Shown here one piece after another: positions 42,782 through 52,194 of a stretch of DNA of 64,000 nt (position 1 is the stretch's first letter; each line of letters begins with the position of its first letter). Made by a program: the position numbers and the translations under genes. The stretch is from the NCBI RefSeq assembly GCF_016025525.2, contig NZ_JACSGR010000007.1:1-64000 (forward strand), in the 5' to 3' direction. Below the pieces are notes generated by a model, which saw nothing but the letters and a program-made list of their open reading frames with translations, made no database searches and was not told where the DNA came from. Source of the stretch: Eikenella glucosivorans (GTDB lineage Bacteria; Pseudomonadota; Gammaproteobacteria; Burkholderiales; Neisseriaceae).

Positions 42782-43855
42782 TCACTTCTCGCTGCGGTAA
42801 AACCGGCTGCCCATATAAGCCGAAGCCGCTTCGCGCAGCAGTACCAGCGTTACCGCCGCCAAAGGCAGCGCCAGCAGCATGCCCACGAAACCGAACAGGC
42901 TGCCGAAGGCCATCAGGGCGAAAATCACCCAAAACGGCGACAGGCCGATGCGGTCGCCCACAATCTTCGGCGTGATGAAAAAGCTTTCCAGGAACTGCCC
43001 CACCGCAAACACCGCCCACACCGTGAGCAGCCCCTGCCAGGTGCCGAATTGCAACAGCGCCGCCATTGTGGCCAGCAAAAGGCCGGTGAATGCCCCCAAA
43101 TACGGCACAAACACCAACAGCCCGGCCACCATGCCGATGGCAAAGCCCGATTCCAGCCCTGCCAGCATCAGGCCCAAACCATAAAGCAGCCCCATCACCA
43201 GCATCACCGTGAGCTGCCCGCGCAAAAACTCGCCCAACACCGTATCCATATTGCCGCCGATGCGCGTGTAGGCCGCCAGATAGCGTCGCGGCACCATCTT
43301 CCTGATGCCTTCTGTCCAGCGCGCCCAATCCAGCAGGAAATAGTAGAGCAAAAAGGGCAGCAGCGCCAAATTGCCCGCCATCGAAACCAGGCTGCCGCCC
43401 TGCGCCATCAGCGCCGGCACCGCCTTGGAAAGATTGGCGCGGATGCTGCCCAAATGCTGGGTGAGCAGCGCCGTTACCGATTCCTCGTTCAGCACAAAAT
43501 GCGTGCCCAACGCATGATTCAGCCACGGCAGCGCCTTCTGCTGCACAAACGCCACCAGTGCCGGCAATTTTTCCAGCAAACTGCCAAACTGCTGCACCAG
43601 CATCGGCACCACAATCAGCAGCAGCAGCACCAACAGCAGCAGCGCAAACACCATCACCAGCATCGAAGCCGTTGCCCGCCCCACCCCGCGCCGGCAAAGC
43701 TTCCCCACCAGCGGATTCAAAATATAGGCCAGCACCGCCGACGCAATAAACGGCGAGAGCACATCCCGCATCTGCACCACCAGCGCCACCACCGTGAGCA
43801 ACACCGCCAAGCCCACCGCCCACGGCAGCCACCCGCGTTTTTTTGCCTGATACAT
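42782..43855 (-). CDS. AI-2E family transporter (PerM-like membrane protein)
   Basis: This 357-residue membrane protein has about eight helices and the family layout: [39 protein letters not shown] near the start, a soluble stretch at about 115-185, and [24 protein letters not shown] with [44 protein letters not shown] near the end. Relatives include TqsA and PerM; the substrate is often not AI-2 but ions or unknown. The ATG at 43855 has GGGAAAG upstream. It is alone on its strand. Confidence 0.9.
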   Translation of the reverse strand: MYQAKKRGWLPWAVGLAVLLTVVALVVQMRDVLSPFIASAVLAYILNPLVGKLCRRGVGRATASMLVMVFALLLLVLLLLIVVPMLVQQFGSLLEKLPALVAFVQQKALPWLNHALGTHFVLNEESVTALLTQHLGSIRANLSKAVPALMAQGGSLVSMAGNLALLPFLLYYFLLDWARWTEGIRKMVPRRYLAAYTRIGGNMDTVLGEFLRGQLTVMLVMGLLYGLGLMLAGLESGFAIGMVAGLLVFVPYLGAFTGLLLATMAALLQFGTWQGLLTVWAVFAVGQFLESFFITPKIVGDRIGLSPFWVIFALMAFGSLFGFVGMLLALPLAAVTLVLLREAASAYMGSRFYRSEK

Positions 43856-44091
43856 CTGTCTTTCCCTATTAAAATAAACCTTTCCGGCCAAGCGCCGTGA
43901 GGCGCGCATTATCCGGTGTCACACAGCAAAAAACAAATTATTTGCCACACCGGCCATACTATAAGGCCAACTGAAAACATCTGCTTCAACGTCATTAAAT
44001 CCAGCAAACCGTTTCTCAGGTAGCCCGAAACCTTTCCAAATCCACTTATTTTCAGGTAGCCTTACACCCGCCTCCAACCACACCCCCAACC

Positions 44092-44955
44092 ATGAACTAC
44101 GCCCTCGATGCCATCTGGTGGCGGCTGCGCCACCCCGCCGCTCGCGACCTCGCCGCCATCCTCACCGCCCCGCCCCTATGGCACAGCGGCTGCGAGCTCC
44201 CCGTATCCCAACTGCTCGGCGAACACGGCTTCCGTTTCCTGCTCGCCCTCGATAGCGCCCCCACCCCCTTGCAACACTGGCTTGAGCAAGAAGCCCCCTT
44301 CGGCCACCGCCTCGGCCACTACGCCGAAAGCCTGCTCGCCTTCTGGCTCACCCACGCCCCCCACTGCCGGCTCATCGCCCGCAACCACCCCATCCGCGAT
44401 GAAAACGGCCGCACCCTCGGCGCCGCCGACTTCCTCTGCCTCATCGGCCAACAGCCCCACCACCTCGAGCTCACCTGCAAATACTACGGCGGCCGCAGCC
44501 CCTCCGACCTACGCGGCCTCAATCCTACCGACACCCTCCCCCGCAAAGCCGCCAAACTGGAACAACAAAGCCGCCTACTACTCAGCCCCGCTGCCCAAGC
44601 CCAACTGCCCGACAGCTTCCAAGGCTACCTGAAATCTCCCCACGCCCTGCTCCACACCGCCACCCTCGTCCGCGGCATCGGCTTCACCCCCAGCGGCACC
44701 CTCAACGACGCCCCGCTCAACCCCCTCGGCTGGAGCGGCCTGCTGCTGGCCGACTGGGCAGACTACCTCGCCCAGCCCCAACAACGCTTCCACCCTCTGC
44801 CCCGCCTCGCCTACCTTGCCCCCGCCCGCATTCCCATCGAACACACCCTCAGCGCCACCGAACTCGCCCACCAACCGCCCGGTCTCGCCGCCGTGGTCGA
44901 GCCGCGCCCCGACGGCCTGTGGCACGAAACCCAGCGCCTGATGCGCCTGCCATAA
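44092..44955 (+). CDS. DUF1853 family protein
   Basis: This 287-residue cytosolic protein matches DUF1853: HPAARDLAAILTAPPLW at the start, FGHRLGHYAESLLAFWLTHAP, LIARNHPIRDENGRTLGAADFLCL and HHLELTCKYYGG. The combination of an acidic residue, ELxxKYY and a preceding GxxDFL looks nuclease-like (PD-(D/E)xK-type Asp...E-x-K), but this is inference. Function is unknown. A DUS in frame gives FQGYLKS near residue 181. It is separated from the divergent and convergent neighbours by DUS. Confidence 0.82.
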   Translation: MNYALDAIWWRLRHPAARDLAAILTAPPLWHSGCELPVSQLLGEHGFRFLLALDSAPTPLQHWLEQEAPFGHRLGHYAESLLAFWLTHAPHCRLIARNHPIRDENGRTLGAADFLCLIGQQPHHLELTCKYYGGRSPSDLRGLNPTDTLPRKAAKLEQQSRLLLSPAAQAQLPDSFQGYLKSPHALLHTATLVRGIGFTPSGTLNDAPLNPLGWSGLLLADWADYLAQPQQRFHPLPRLAYLAPARIPIEHTLSATELAHQPPGLAAVVEPRPDGLWHETQRLMRLP

Positions 44956-45005
44956 CCGTTTGAAAGCACAGCCCGATGATTTTCAGGTAGCCTCCCATCC
45001 AGCTT

Positions 45006-45039
45006 AAAGGTTACCTGAAAATATTTCAGGTAGCCTTTT
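45006..45039 (-). terminator. Variant inverted DUS hairpin after glnD
   Basis: AAGGTTACCTGAAAAT (one mismatch from the DUS) faces ATTTCAGGTAGCCTTTT. It lies between the convergent DUF1853 and glnD genes and may stop both. Confidence 0.6.
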
Positions 45040-45063
45040 CCATTTCCCAACACCAGCCCGGCG

Positions 45064-47631
45064 CTAACTCCCAATCCGCTCCAGCAGCATCTGCTCCAGC
45101 TTGAGCTGGAAGGCGGTGTCGGCCAGCTGCGGGTGGCGGATGAGGAAGCTGTCTTCCACGCGCTCGTCGAAGGTGGCGATGGCGGCGTAGCTGAGGCTGA
45201 TGTTGAGCTGCGAGAGCACATCGGCGATGTCGGCCAACAGAAAGGCGCGGTTGGCGGTGATGATTTCCAGCGTGTATTCGCCGGGGCTTTCTTCAGCGGA
45301 AAGGGTGATGCGCGGGGCGATGGGCAGGTGGCGCAGGCGGCGGCTCAACACGCGCGGTGCGGGCTCGGCAGCAGCAGCGGGCGGGCTGCGCACGAATTTG
45401 TCCAGCGCCTGCTGCAGGCGGCCGCTGATGCGCCGGATGTCGCCGGGCAGACAGTTGGCGGGCAGTTGCAGCACGAAGGTGTCGAGGATGTATTGGTGCG
45501 CGGTGACATAGGCGTGCGCGGCGAGGATGCCGAGCTGGTGGCGGCCGAACAGGCGGCACAGGCCGGCAAACAAGCGGTCGCGGTTGGGCATCAGCACCAT
45601 CACCTGCAGGCCGCCTGCCTCGGGCAATTCGCGGATGTGTGCCTGCGGCGCTTCGGCATCAGCGGCCAGAAAGGGCAAGTGCCACAAAATGATGTCCGCG
45701 CTGTGACGCACGAAATAGGCCTGTCCCAACTGCTGCCACAGCCGGCGGCATTCCGCCTCGCCCGCGCCTGCATCGGCCAGCGCCTGCCGCGCCTTCTGTT
45801 GGCGGCGGCTCACCGCCATATCGCGGCTGGGCGTTTCGCCGCCGAAGTATTGCAGCGCGGAGCGGAACAGCGATTCGAGCAGGCTCGCTTTCCAGGCATT
45901 CCAGATTTTCGGGTTGGTGCCGCGCATATCGGCCACAGTAAGCAGGTAGAGCGCGGTGAGCCGCTCGGGCGTTTGCACTTGGCGGCAGAAAGCGGCCACC
46001 ACCGCCGGGTCTTGAATATCCTCCTTCTGCGCGGTGAGCGACATCAGCAGATGGCTGCCCACCAGCCATTCCAGCAAATCGGCTTCTTCCGCGCTCAGGA
46101 AATGGTCGGCGGCAAAGCGGCGCGCATCTTCGCGGCCCAGCTCGGCGTGGTCGCCGCCGCGCCCTTTGGCGATGTCGTGAAACAGCGCGGCCAGATAGAG
46201 TATCGGTTGGCGCGGGAAGCCGTGCATCAGCGCGCTGGCAAAGGGCAGCTCGTGGCTGTGTGCCTCCAAGGCCAGGCGGCGCATATTGCGCACCACCATC
46301 AGGATATGGTCGTCCACCGGATAAACGTGAAACAGGTCGTGCTGCAACAGCCCCACAATCTTGCCCCACTCGGGCAGGTAGCGCGCCAGCACGCCGTAGA
46401 GGTTTAAAAAACGTAAGAGGTGGGTGAGCCCGCCGCCATGGCGGAAGAAGCCCACGAAGCGGCGGCGGTTGGCCTCATCGGCATAAAACCGCCCATCCAT
46501 TTCCTGCTGCACCGCCTGCCACCAGGCGCGCAGCGTTTCCGGCGCCAGGCCGGAGAGGTCGCTGTGCTGCTGCCAGCGTTCCAAAATCTTGAAAATATGC
46601 TGCGGCTCGCGGCGAAACAGGGTTTTGTCGCGCACGGCGATGAGGTTGTTTACCTGAAAATAATGTTCGTCTAAATCGTGCACCACGCGCGGCAGCGGCG
46701 AATAAATCCGCCCGCGCAGCATCGGCAGCAGGATGCCGCCCAGCTGCTTCACAGTTTTCACCGCGCGGTAGAGCGAGTGCATCAGGCGCTCGCTGCGCCG
46801 CTGCTTGCTTTCGTCATCGAAGCCCAAAGCCAGCGCCACCTGCGGCTGCAAATCGAAACGCAGCTGCTCCTGCGGCTTGCCGGCGGCTAAGTGCAGCTCG
46901 ATGCGGATGCACGCCAGCCGGCGGTGGCTGCGGCGCAGCATATCCATTTCGGTGCGGGTGAGGATGCGCTGGCGCGCCAGTTGCTGCAATTGCGGCGCCA
47001 TGCCCTGCACCCGCGCCAGCCACAGCATGGTGTGGATATCGCGCAGGCCGCCGGGGCAGGTTTTCAGGTTGGGCTCCAGGCTGCTGCCCGCCTGCGCCTT
47101 GAGGTGGCGCTGCTGCAATTCCAAGAGTTTGCCTTCGGCAAAAGCGGCAGGGTTGCGCTGGATGTCCAGTTCGCGCCGCAGCCGCTCGAACACTTCGGCG
47201 CTGCCGTCGAGCAGGCGCGCTTCGAGCAGCGAGGTGTCGCCGGTTAAGTCTTCCGCCGCGCCGGCGCACAGCTCGGCCACGCTGCCGGTTTTCAGCGAGG
47301 GGCTCAAGCCCATGTCCCACAAGGCTTGCAGCCATTCTTCCACCTTCTGCTGCTGCGCCTCGTTCAGTTGCCCGGCGGCAGCGATGCCCAAATCCACATC
47401 GGAAAAAGGATACATCTCGCCGCGCCCGAAACCGCCCAACGCCATCAGCGCCAGCGGGTGCCGCTCCTGCGTCGGCAACATCCGCCGCCACAGCGCCACC
47501 ACGGTTTGCGACAATGCGGCGCCGTAGTCGGCAAAAAAACGCTGCGGATTGCGGTGGGCTCGGTAGTCGGCAATGATTTGCTGCTTGCGCCCGGCCAGCT
47601 CCTGCGCCAAAGTGTGTACGGTTTGCGGCAT
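45064..47631 (-). CDS. glnD: [Protein-PII] uridylyltransferase/uridylyl-removing enzyme
   Basis: This 855-residue nitrogen sensor uridylylates PII at low glutamine and removes UMP at high glutamine. The domains in order are a nucleotidyltransferase (LMALGGFGRGEMYPFSDVDLGI, residues about 70-95), an HD domain (LAALFHDIAKGRGGDHAELG, about 450) for UMP removal, and two ACT domains at the C-terminus (about 670-855) that bind glutamine. The ATG at 47631 is chosen because it starts the usual MPQTVHTLAQ region and the upstream frame runs into a DUS. It is a single gene. Confidence 0.95.
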   Translation of the reverse strand: MPQTVHTLAQELAGRKQQIIADYRAHRNPQRFFADYGAALSQTVVALWRRMLPTQERHPLALMALGGFGRGEMYPFSDVDLGIAAAGQLNEAQQQKVEEWLQALWDMGLSPSLKTGSVAELCAGAAEDLTGDTSLLEARLLDGSAEVFERLRRELDIQRNPAAFAEGKLLELQQRHLKAQAGSSLEPNLKTCPGGLRDIHTMLWLARVQGMAPQLQQLARQRILTRTEMDMLRRSHRRLACIRIELHLAAGKPQEQLRFDLQPQVALALGFDDESKQRRSERLMHSLYRAVKTVKQLGGILLPMLRGRIYSPLPRVVHDLDEHYFQVNNLIAVRDKTLFRREPQHIFKILERWQQHSDLSGLAPETLRAWWQAVQQEMDGRFYADEANRRRFVGFFRHGGGLTHLLRFLNLYGVLARYLPEWGKIVGLLQHDLFHVYPVDDHILMVVRNMRRLALEAHSHELPFASALMHGFPRQPILYLAALFHDIAKGRGGDHAELGREDARRFAADHFLSAEEADLLEWLVGSHLLMSLTAQKEDIQDPAVVAAFCRQVQTPERLTALYLLTVADMRGTNPKIWNAWKASLLESLFRSALQYFGGETPSRDMAVSRRQQKARQALADAGAGEAECRRLWQQLGQAYFVRHSADIILWHLPFLAADAEAPQAHIRELPEAGGLQVMVLMPNRDRLFAGLCRLFGRHQLGILAAHAYVTAHQYILDTFVLQLPANCLPGDIRRISGRLQQALDKFVRSPPAAAAEPAPRVLSRRLRHLPIAPRITLSAEESPGEYTLEIITANRAFLLADIADVLSQLNISLSYAAIATFDERVEDSFLIRHPQLADTAFQLKLEQMLLERIGS

Positions 47632-47698
47632 GGTGTTTTTCTGGGTTGTCTGATAAGGAGGAAGATTGTAGCGCGCGGGGCGGCTGCCCTCCAAACAA

Positions 47699-47742
47699 GA
47701 AAGGCTACCTGAAAATGGAAAATGATTTTTCAGGTAGCCTGA
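47699..47742 (-). terminator. Inverted DUS pair between glnD and the exported-protein gene
   Basis: AAAGGCTACCTGAAAAT and its inverse lie beyond the stop of the 47793-48302 gene and upstream of glnD. This is a probable terminator for the former. Confidence 0.55.
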
Positions 47743-47792
47743 TGCCGGAGCATCAGCAGGGTTGCGGGCGGAACCGCCCAGCCTGCCGTTAA

Positions 47793-48302
47793 TTAACGGC
47801 CGTTACGGAAGCGGCGGCCGCAAATTTGCATCGCCCGCTCGGATTTGCGGATGAACTCTTGTTTTTCCCGCGTGCTCATTTGCCCGCGCCAATCGGCTTC
47901 CAGCGTGCGCTGATAAACTTGGGCGCTGGGAAACTGCTTAACGAATTCTTCGTGGACGCAGTTGCACACATTGCTGATCTGCGCGCGGCTGAGTTCTGTG
48001 TCGGCCAGGCCTTGGGTGCACCCGTCTACGAGATCGGCGCGGTATTTCTGGGGGAGGTTGCGGATATTTTCCTCAGTAACACGGCGCGCCTCCTCGTCGA
48101 TACGGCGGTCTTCCTCGTATGTGGGCTCGCGGTATTCTTGATAGTGTTGATAGGGTTGTTGCCGCTGTACTCCACGATTGCCACGAAGCACTTCTTCATT
48201 GATGTAGCCCTCGTTTACTCCGTTTGCCCAAGCCAAACCTGCGCCGCATAACAACACCGCCGCCAATGCGCCCGCCGCCGTGTTGATTAGGGTTCGTTTC
48301 AT
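47793..48302 (-). CDS. Exported hypothetical protein with a cysteine cluster
   Basis: This 169-residue protein has a signal peptide (KRTLINTAAGALAAVLLCGAGLAWA, residues 2-26). A Gln/Tyr/Glu-rich linker (about 40-70) follows, then a helical domain with DGCTQGL, NVCNCVHEEFVKQFPS and a late cysteine (MQICGRRF), suggesting two disulfides in the periplasm. CAGGAGCAGC precedes the start. I do not recognise the family. It is read alone, between glnD and the NUDIX gene. Confidence 0.72.
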   Translation of the reverse strand: MKRTLINTAAGALAAVLLCGAGLAWANGVNEGYINEEVLRGNRGVQRQQPYQHYQEYREPTYEEDRRIDEEARRVTEENIRNLPQKYRADLVDGCTQGLADTELSRAQISNVCNCVHEEFVKQFPSAQVYQRTLEADWRGQMSTREKQEFIRKSERAMQICGRRFRNGR

Positions 48303-48633
48303 TTTGCTGCTCCTGTGTTTTCAGAGTGGGGAAAGTGTTGCCGATGGCGCGGATTTTACTAAAAAACAAAATTTTGTAAACATCCTTTCCGCAGCAGCAG
48401 GCTACCTGAAAATGGAGCTTCCGAAGGAAGCGGAGTTTCTGCGGAGCTAAAACGATGTCTTGGCGCAGCCAAGGCTGAGTTTCTGCGAAGCTAAAGCGCC
48501 AGCTTCAACCAAGTTAAAAACGAGCCGAGCCGATTTCACTCAACGATGGCTTAACCCCCATGCCCCGCCGCCGTTGCCCGCCGCCGCCCGCTCCAGTAAA
48601 CTGCCCGCCTCTGCACTTTCCTCCCCTGCCGCC
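48303..48633. other. Intergenic region with DUS-linked repeats
   Basis: After the divergent starts, a DUS at about 48400 is followed by three copies of the GAGTTTCTGCGAAGCTAAA unit (48430-48500), including CTTCCGAAGGAAG and TTGGCGCAGCCAAGG small palindromes. Beyond that I see nothing except the leader of the NUDIX gene. Confidence 0.65.
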
Positions 48634-49722
48634 ATGCCCAGCCCCCTTAACCTCCGCAACGGAATCATCACTTTCGACCATTTCTCCTGGCTGCTGGAAC
48701 ACGCCGATGAAAACCCTGCCGACCTGCTTTTGGGCGAAGACCTACTGCAAATCAGCTTCTTCGGCGGGCAATATCTGCTCGATGTGGGCTGGTACGCCGC
48801 TGCCGCGCCGCAGGGGCGGTTTACCGTGCTGCTGGTGGGCAATCAGGATTGGGAGCACCCGCTGCGCCGCCTGCACACCCGCCAAATCGCCCAACTGCCC
48901 GAGCTGATCAACGGCTGCATTGATTGGCTGCACCAACATTGCGCCGATACCCGCCCCCTGCTGCACGTGGTGGCCGGCATTGTGTATAACGCGCGCGGCG
49001 AGGTGTTGCTCAGCTCGCGCCCCGAGGGCAAGGCCTATGCGGGCTATTGGGAATTTGCCGGCGGCAAGGTGGAGCCGGGCGAGGGCGAGCTGGCTGCGCT
49101 GCGGCGCGAGCTGGCGGAAGAGCTGGGCATCCGCATCGAGGCCGCCGTGCCGTGGCTCACCAAAATCCACAGTTATGAACACGCCCGCGTGCGGCTGCGC
49201 TTTTTCCGCGTGCCGCCTGATGCTTGGCACGGGCAGTTGCAGGCGCGTGAAGGCCAGCAATGGCGCTGGCAGGAGCCGGGGCGCTATACGGTGTCGCCCA
49301 TGCTGCCGGCCAATGCAGCCTTGCTGAATGCGCTGGCGGTGCCCACGGCGTTTTCAGGTAGCCTGCATGCAGGTTTGCGCTCGGCAGACGGCGCTTTTTG
49401 CGTGTTGCCGCCCGATACGCCCCACCCGCCGCCGGGCAGCCGCCTGCTGTCTAGCCTGGCCGACTTGGCCGCCGCTGCGCCGCGCGGGGTGCGCCGCTGG
49501 CCGCTGGTGCGCTCGGCACGGGAAGTGGCGCTGGCGGCGGAAGCCGGGGCCGAAGCGGCGGTGTGGCCGGTGGGCGACGAAGCGGCGGCAGAACAGGCGT
49601 GCACGGCCTTGGCCGAGGGCGTGGCGCTGCCGCTGGTGCTGCTGCCTTGCGATGCGGCGCTGGCGCCGCGTTATGCCGAGCGCTGGCTGGCGGCTGGGGC
49701 GCATGCGGTGGTGCAGGGGTGA
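48634..49722 (+). CDS. NUDIX hydrolase with extra N- and C-terminal domains
   Basis: This 362-residue protein has three parts. Residues 1 to about 100 form an unfamiliar domain (NGIITFDHFSWLLEHADENP, LLQISFFGGQYLLDVGWY). Residues about 107-235 are a MutT-type NUDIX domain (HVVAGIVYNARGEVLLSSRP) with a perfect NUDIX box, GGKVEPGEGELAALRRELAEELGI. Residues about 245-362 look like a shortened, Ala-rich ThiE/TenI-like remnant (RWPLVRSAREVALAAEAGAEAAVWPVG). MutT-ThiE fusions are known; the N-terminal domain is not part of them. It probably cleans oxidised dGTP. A DUS lies in frame at the NUDIX/C-terminal junction (AFSGSLHAG). Confidence 0.82.
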   Translation: MPSPLNLRNGIITFDHFSWLLEHADENPADLLLGEDLLQISFFGGQYLLDVGWYAAAAPQGRFTVLLVGNQDWEHPLRRLHTRQIAQLPELINGCIDWLHQHCADTRPLLHVVAGIVYNARGEVLLSSRPEGKAYAGYWEFAGGKVEPGEGELAALRRELAEELGIRIEAAVPWLTKIHSYEHARVRLRFFRVPPDAWHGQLQAREGQQWRWQEPGRYTVSPMLPANAALLNALAVPTAFSGSLHAGLRSADGAFCVLPPDTPHPPPGSRLLSSLADLAAAAPRGVRRWPLVRSAREVALAAEAGAEAAVWPVGDEAAAEQACTALAEGVALPLVLLPCDAALAPRYAERWLAAGAHAVVQG

Positions 49723-49805
49723 TAAGCTGAAACACCAGCTTCAACGCGATTAAAACGAAGTTAAAATGAGCAAATCAAATTTTGCTGACAATCAACCGAA
49801 ACTTT

Positions 49806-49817
49806 TTCAGGTAGCCT
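49806..49817 (+). promoter_or_regulatory. DUS positioned as ribosome binding site
   Basis: TTCAGGTAGCCT ends 3 bases before the ATG at 49821; its AGG is about 9 bases upstream, in the Shine-Dalgarno range, with no better purine tract. Confidence 0.35.
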
Positions 49818-49820
49818 CTT

Positions 49821-50252
49821 ATGCCCCTCTCCCCCCGCGCCAAAACCCTGCTCGCCTTGGCCGTGCTGCTGGCGCTGGCGGGCGGCCATTTCGCCGTGCG
49901 CCAGTGGCGTGCCGCGCAACAGCCCGCCGCAGCCGCCGCACCGCAAGCCTGCAACCCGCGCCAGGGCTGCTCCCTGCCCAACGGCAGCCGCATCCGTTTT
50001 GCCGCCGCGCTGCGCGAGCCGTTTGATATCGAATTGGAAAACGTGCCGCCCGAAGTGCGGCGGGTGGAAGTGAGCTTCAGCATGGCAAACATGGATATGG
50101 GCTTCAACCGCTACCCGCTCGCCCGCCGGCCAAACGGCTCTTGGCTGGCCGCGCAAATCCGCCTGCCGGTGTGCACCGACCGGCGCCACGACTACTTAGC
50201 CGACGTGCGCATCGGCGAACAGGTTTTTCAGGTAGCCTTTGAAGCACAATAG
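49821..50252 (+). CDS. Membrane-anchored hypothetical protein with a small beta domain
   Basis: This 143-residue protein has one N-terminal helix (TLLALAVLLALAGGHFAV, residues 9-26), then an Ala/Pro/Gln linker, a pair of cysteines (ACNPRQGC) and a compact domain with FSMANMDMGFNRYPLARRPNGSW and AQIRLPVC. The methionine-rich strand followed by RYPL and a tryptophan resembles FixH/YtkA-like beta-sandwich proteins, some of which handle copper; this is a weak similarity. The final residues (FQVAFEAQ) are DUS-encoded. It lies between the NUDIX gene and hemW, same direction. Confidence 0.7.
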   Translation: MPLSPRAKTLLALAVLLALAGGHFAVRQWRAAQQPAAAAAPQACNPRQGCSLPNGSRIRFAAALREPFDIELENVPPEVRRVEVSFSMANMDMGFNRYPLARRPNGSWLAAQIRLPVCTDRRHDYLADVRIGEQVFQVAFEAQ

Positions 50253-50296
50253 CCAAAGCACCGATTCATTTTCCCCAATCCAAACACCACACACCC

Positions 50297-51463
50297 ATGC
50301 CCCTACTGCAAACCCCCGGCCTCAGCGCCCCGCCGCCCCTCTCGCTCTATATCCACATCCCCTGGTGCATCCAGAAATGCCCCTATTGCGACTTCAATTC
50401 CCACCGCCTCAAGCCCGACACCGATGAAGCCGCCTACATCAGCGCCCTGCTCGCCGACCTGCAACACGAGCTGCCCCATATTTGGGGCCGCCCCGTGGAA
50501 ACCGTCTTCATCGGCGGCGGCACCCCCAGCGTGTTTTCCGCCGAAGGCATCAACCGCCTGCTCGGCGGCGTGCGCGCCCTCGTGCGCCTGAGGCCCGAAG
50601 CCGAAATCACCCTCGAAGCCAACCCCGGCACCTTCGAGCAGGCCCGTTTCCAAGGCTACGCCGAAGCCGGCGTGAACCGCCTCTCGCTCGGCATCCAAAG
50701 CTTCGACGATGCCAAACTCAAAGCCCTCGGCCGCATCCACAACGGCCATGAAGCCCGCGCCGCCATCGAAGCCGCCCTCGCCATCTTCCCCCGCGTGAAC
50801 ACCGACATCATGTATGCCCTGCCCCGCCAAACCCCCGCAGAAGCCCGGCAAGACATCCAAACCGCCATCGATTCCGGCGTATCCCACATCAGCGCCTACC
50901 ACCTCACCATGGAGCCCAACACCCCCTTCGGCCGCACCCCGCCGCCCGGCATCCCCGAAGAAGACGCTGCCTACGACATCGAACAAGCCGTACACCAAGC
51001 CCTGCTCGCCGCCGGCTTTGCGCACTACGAAACCAGCGCCTTCGCCCGCGCCGGCCAAACATGCCGCCACAACCTCAACTACTGGCAATTCGGCGACTAC
51101 ATCGGCATCGGCGCCGGCGCCCACGGCAAACTCAGCAGCCACAGCGGCATCACCCGCACCGCCCGCGCCCGCCACCCCCGCAGCTACCTCGCCGCCATGC
51201 AGGGCAACCCCGCCGAAGCCGTCGAACGTTTTCAGGTAGCCCCCGGCGAGCTGCCCTTCGAATTCATGCTCAACGCCATGCGCCTTACCCAAGGCGTGCC
51301 CACCCACCTCTTCGCCGAGCGCACCGGCCTTTCCCTCGCCGCCATCGCCCGCCCCCTGCAAAGCGCCGTCCGGCTCGGCCTGATCGACCCCAGCCCCGCC
51401 CTGCTGCGCCCCACCGAACGCGGCCAGCGCTACCTGAACGATTTGCTGCAACTATTCTTGTAA
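50297..51463 (+). CDS. hemW: Radical SAM heme chaperone HemW
   Basis: This 388-residue protein has the radical SAM [4Fe-4S] motif HIPWCIQKCPYCDFNSH (CxxxCxxC with the extra family Cys-x-Phe), followed by VETVFIGGGTPSVFSAEGINRLL, EITLEANPGT, GVNRLSLGIQSFDDAKLKALGRIHN and the C-terminal HemN-like domain with GIGAGAHGKLS. HemW binds heme and delivers it to respiratory enzymes; it is often misnamed coproporphyrinogen dehydrogenase. It has the HemW-type cluster motif and lacks HemN's N-terminal extension. A DUS in frame gives ERFQVAPGE. Confidence 0.92.
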   Translation: MPLLQTPGLSAPPPLSLYIHIPWCIQKCPYCDFNSHRLKPDTDEAAYISALLADLQHELPHIWGRPVETVFIGGGTPSVFSAEGINRLLGGVRALVRLRPEAEITLEANPGTFEQARFQGYAEAGVNRLSLGIQSFDDAKLKALGRIHNGHEARAAIEAALAIFPRVNTDIMYALPRQTPAEARQDIQTAIDSGVSHISAYHLTMEPNTPFGRTPPPGIPEEDAAYDIEQAVHQALLAAGFAHYETSAFARAGQTCRHNLNYWQFGDYIGIGAGAHGKLSSHSGITRTARARHPRSYLAAMQGNPAEAVERFQVAPGELPFEFMLNAMRLTQGVPTHLFAERTGLSLAAIARPLQSAVRLGLIDPSPALLRPTERGQRYLNDLLQLFL

Positions 51464-51534
51464 ACCCCATTCCCGACCGTGCAAAGGCTACCTGAAAACC
51501 GATACGGCATAAGCCTGTTTGTTGCCTGGAGAAT

Positions 51535-52047
51535 ATGATGAAACCTTATTACCTGCTGCTTTCCCTGCTGCTGCTCGGCGCGTGCCGCAAGGGCGAACCG
51601 CCCGTGGTCAATCACGAAATCACTCTGCCCGAAGCCGTGCAGGGGCAGGGTTATTATGCCGAAGCGGATTTGCCGTTTTCCCATTTGCAGGAGCGGTGGA
51701 CGGTGCCGGTAAACAGCGGCTTCACGCTCGCCGTGCTCGACAGCGGGGGCGGCACGCGTATTGCTTTGTCCCACAGCGGCGCGCAACCGTATCGGGAGCT
51801 TGGGGAGACCTTGGAGGTGGACGGCAGCACCGGCGGCGGCAGCCTGTATGAGCACCACCATGCGGCGCTGTATGTGAAAGTGCACCGCGCCGATGACCCG
51901 AAATTGCAGCAGTGCACGCCGCTGCGCCCCAAACCCGGCGTGCTGATGTATGATTGCAGCGAACTGAACCGCCGCCTCGAACAGGCCAGGCAGGACGGCA
52001 CGCTGTGCGAAAAATATCCGGAAGAATGCACGTTGAAGGTTGATTGA
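51535..52047 (+). CDS. Hypothetical lipoprotein
   Basis: This 170-residue protein has a short signal ending in the lipobox LLLGAC (cysteine at residue 17), so it should be lipidated. The mature part has a beta-rich character, GGGTRIALSHSG, a Gly/Ser loop (GSTGGGSLYEHHH) and three later cysteines (LQQCTPL, MYDCSEL, TLCEKYPEEC). No family is recognised. CTGGAGAAT precedes the start. It stands alone between hemW and another lipoprotein gene and ends in a tight DUS hairpin. Confidence 0.75.
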   Translation: MMKPYYLLLSLLLLGACRKGEPPVVNHEITLPEAVQGQGYYAEADLPFSHLQERWTVPVNSGFTLAVLDSGGGTRIALSHSGAQPYRELGETLEVDGSTGGGSLYEHHHAALYVKVHRADDPKLQQCTPLRPKPGVLMYDCSELNRRLEQARQDGTLCEKYPEECTLKVD

Positions 52048-52100
52048 ACTATTGAAAAATAACCGGTAAGTCTGGCATAAATGTCCAATCCATTCAAACC

Positions 52101-52132
52101 AAAAGGCTACCTGAAAATTTTCAGGTAGCCTT
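52101..52132 (+). terminator. Compact inverted DUS hairpin
   Basis: AAAGGCTACCTGAAAA and its inverse overlap almost without a loop, 54 bases after the lipoprotein stop. Confidence 0.65.
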
Positions 52133-52194
52133 CTTGCCAGCATATCCCGCTATCGGTATTATGCCTTTTAATTTCAACCCACAAGGAGCAAACC

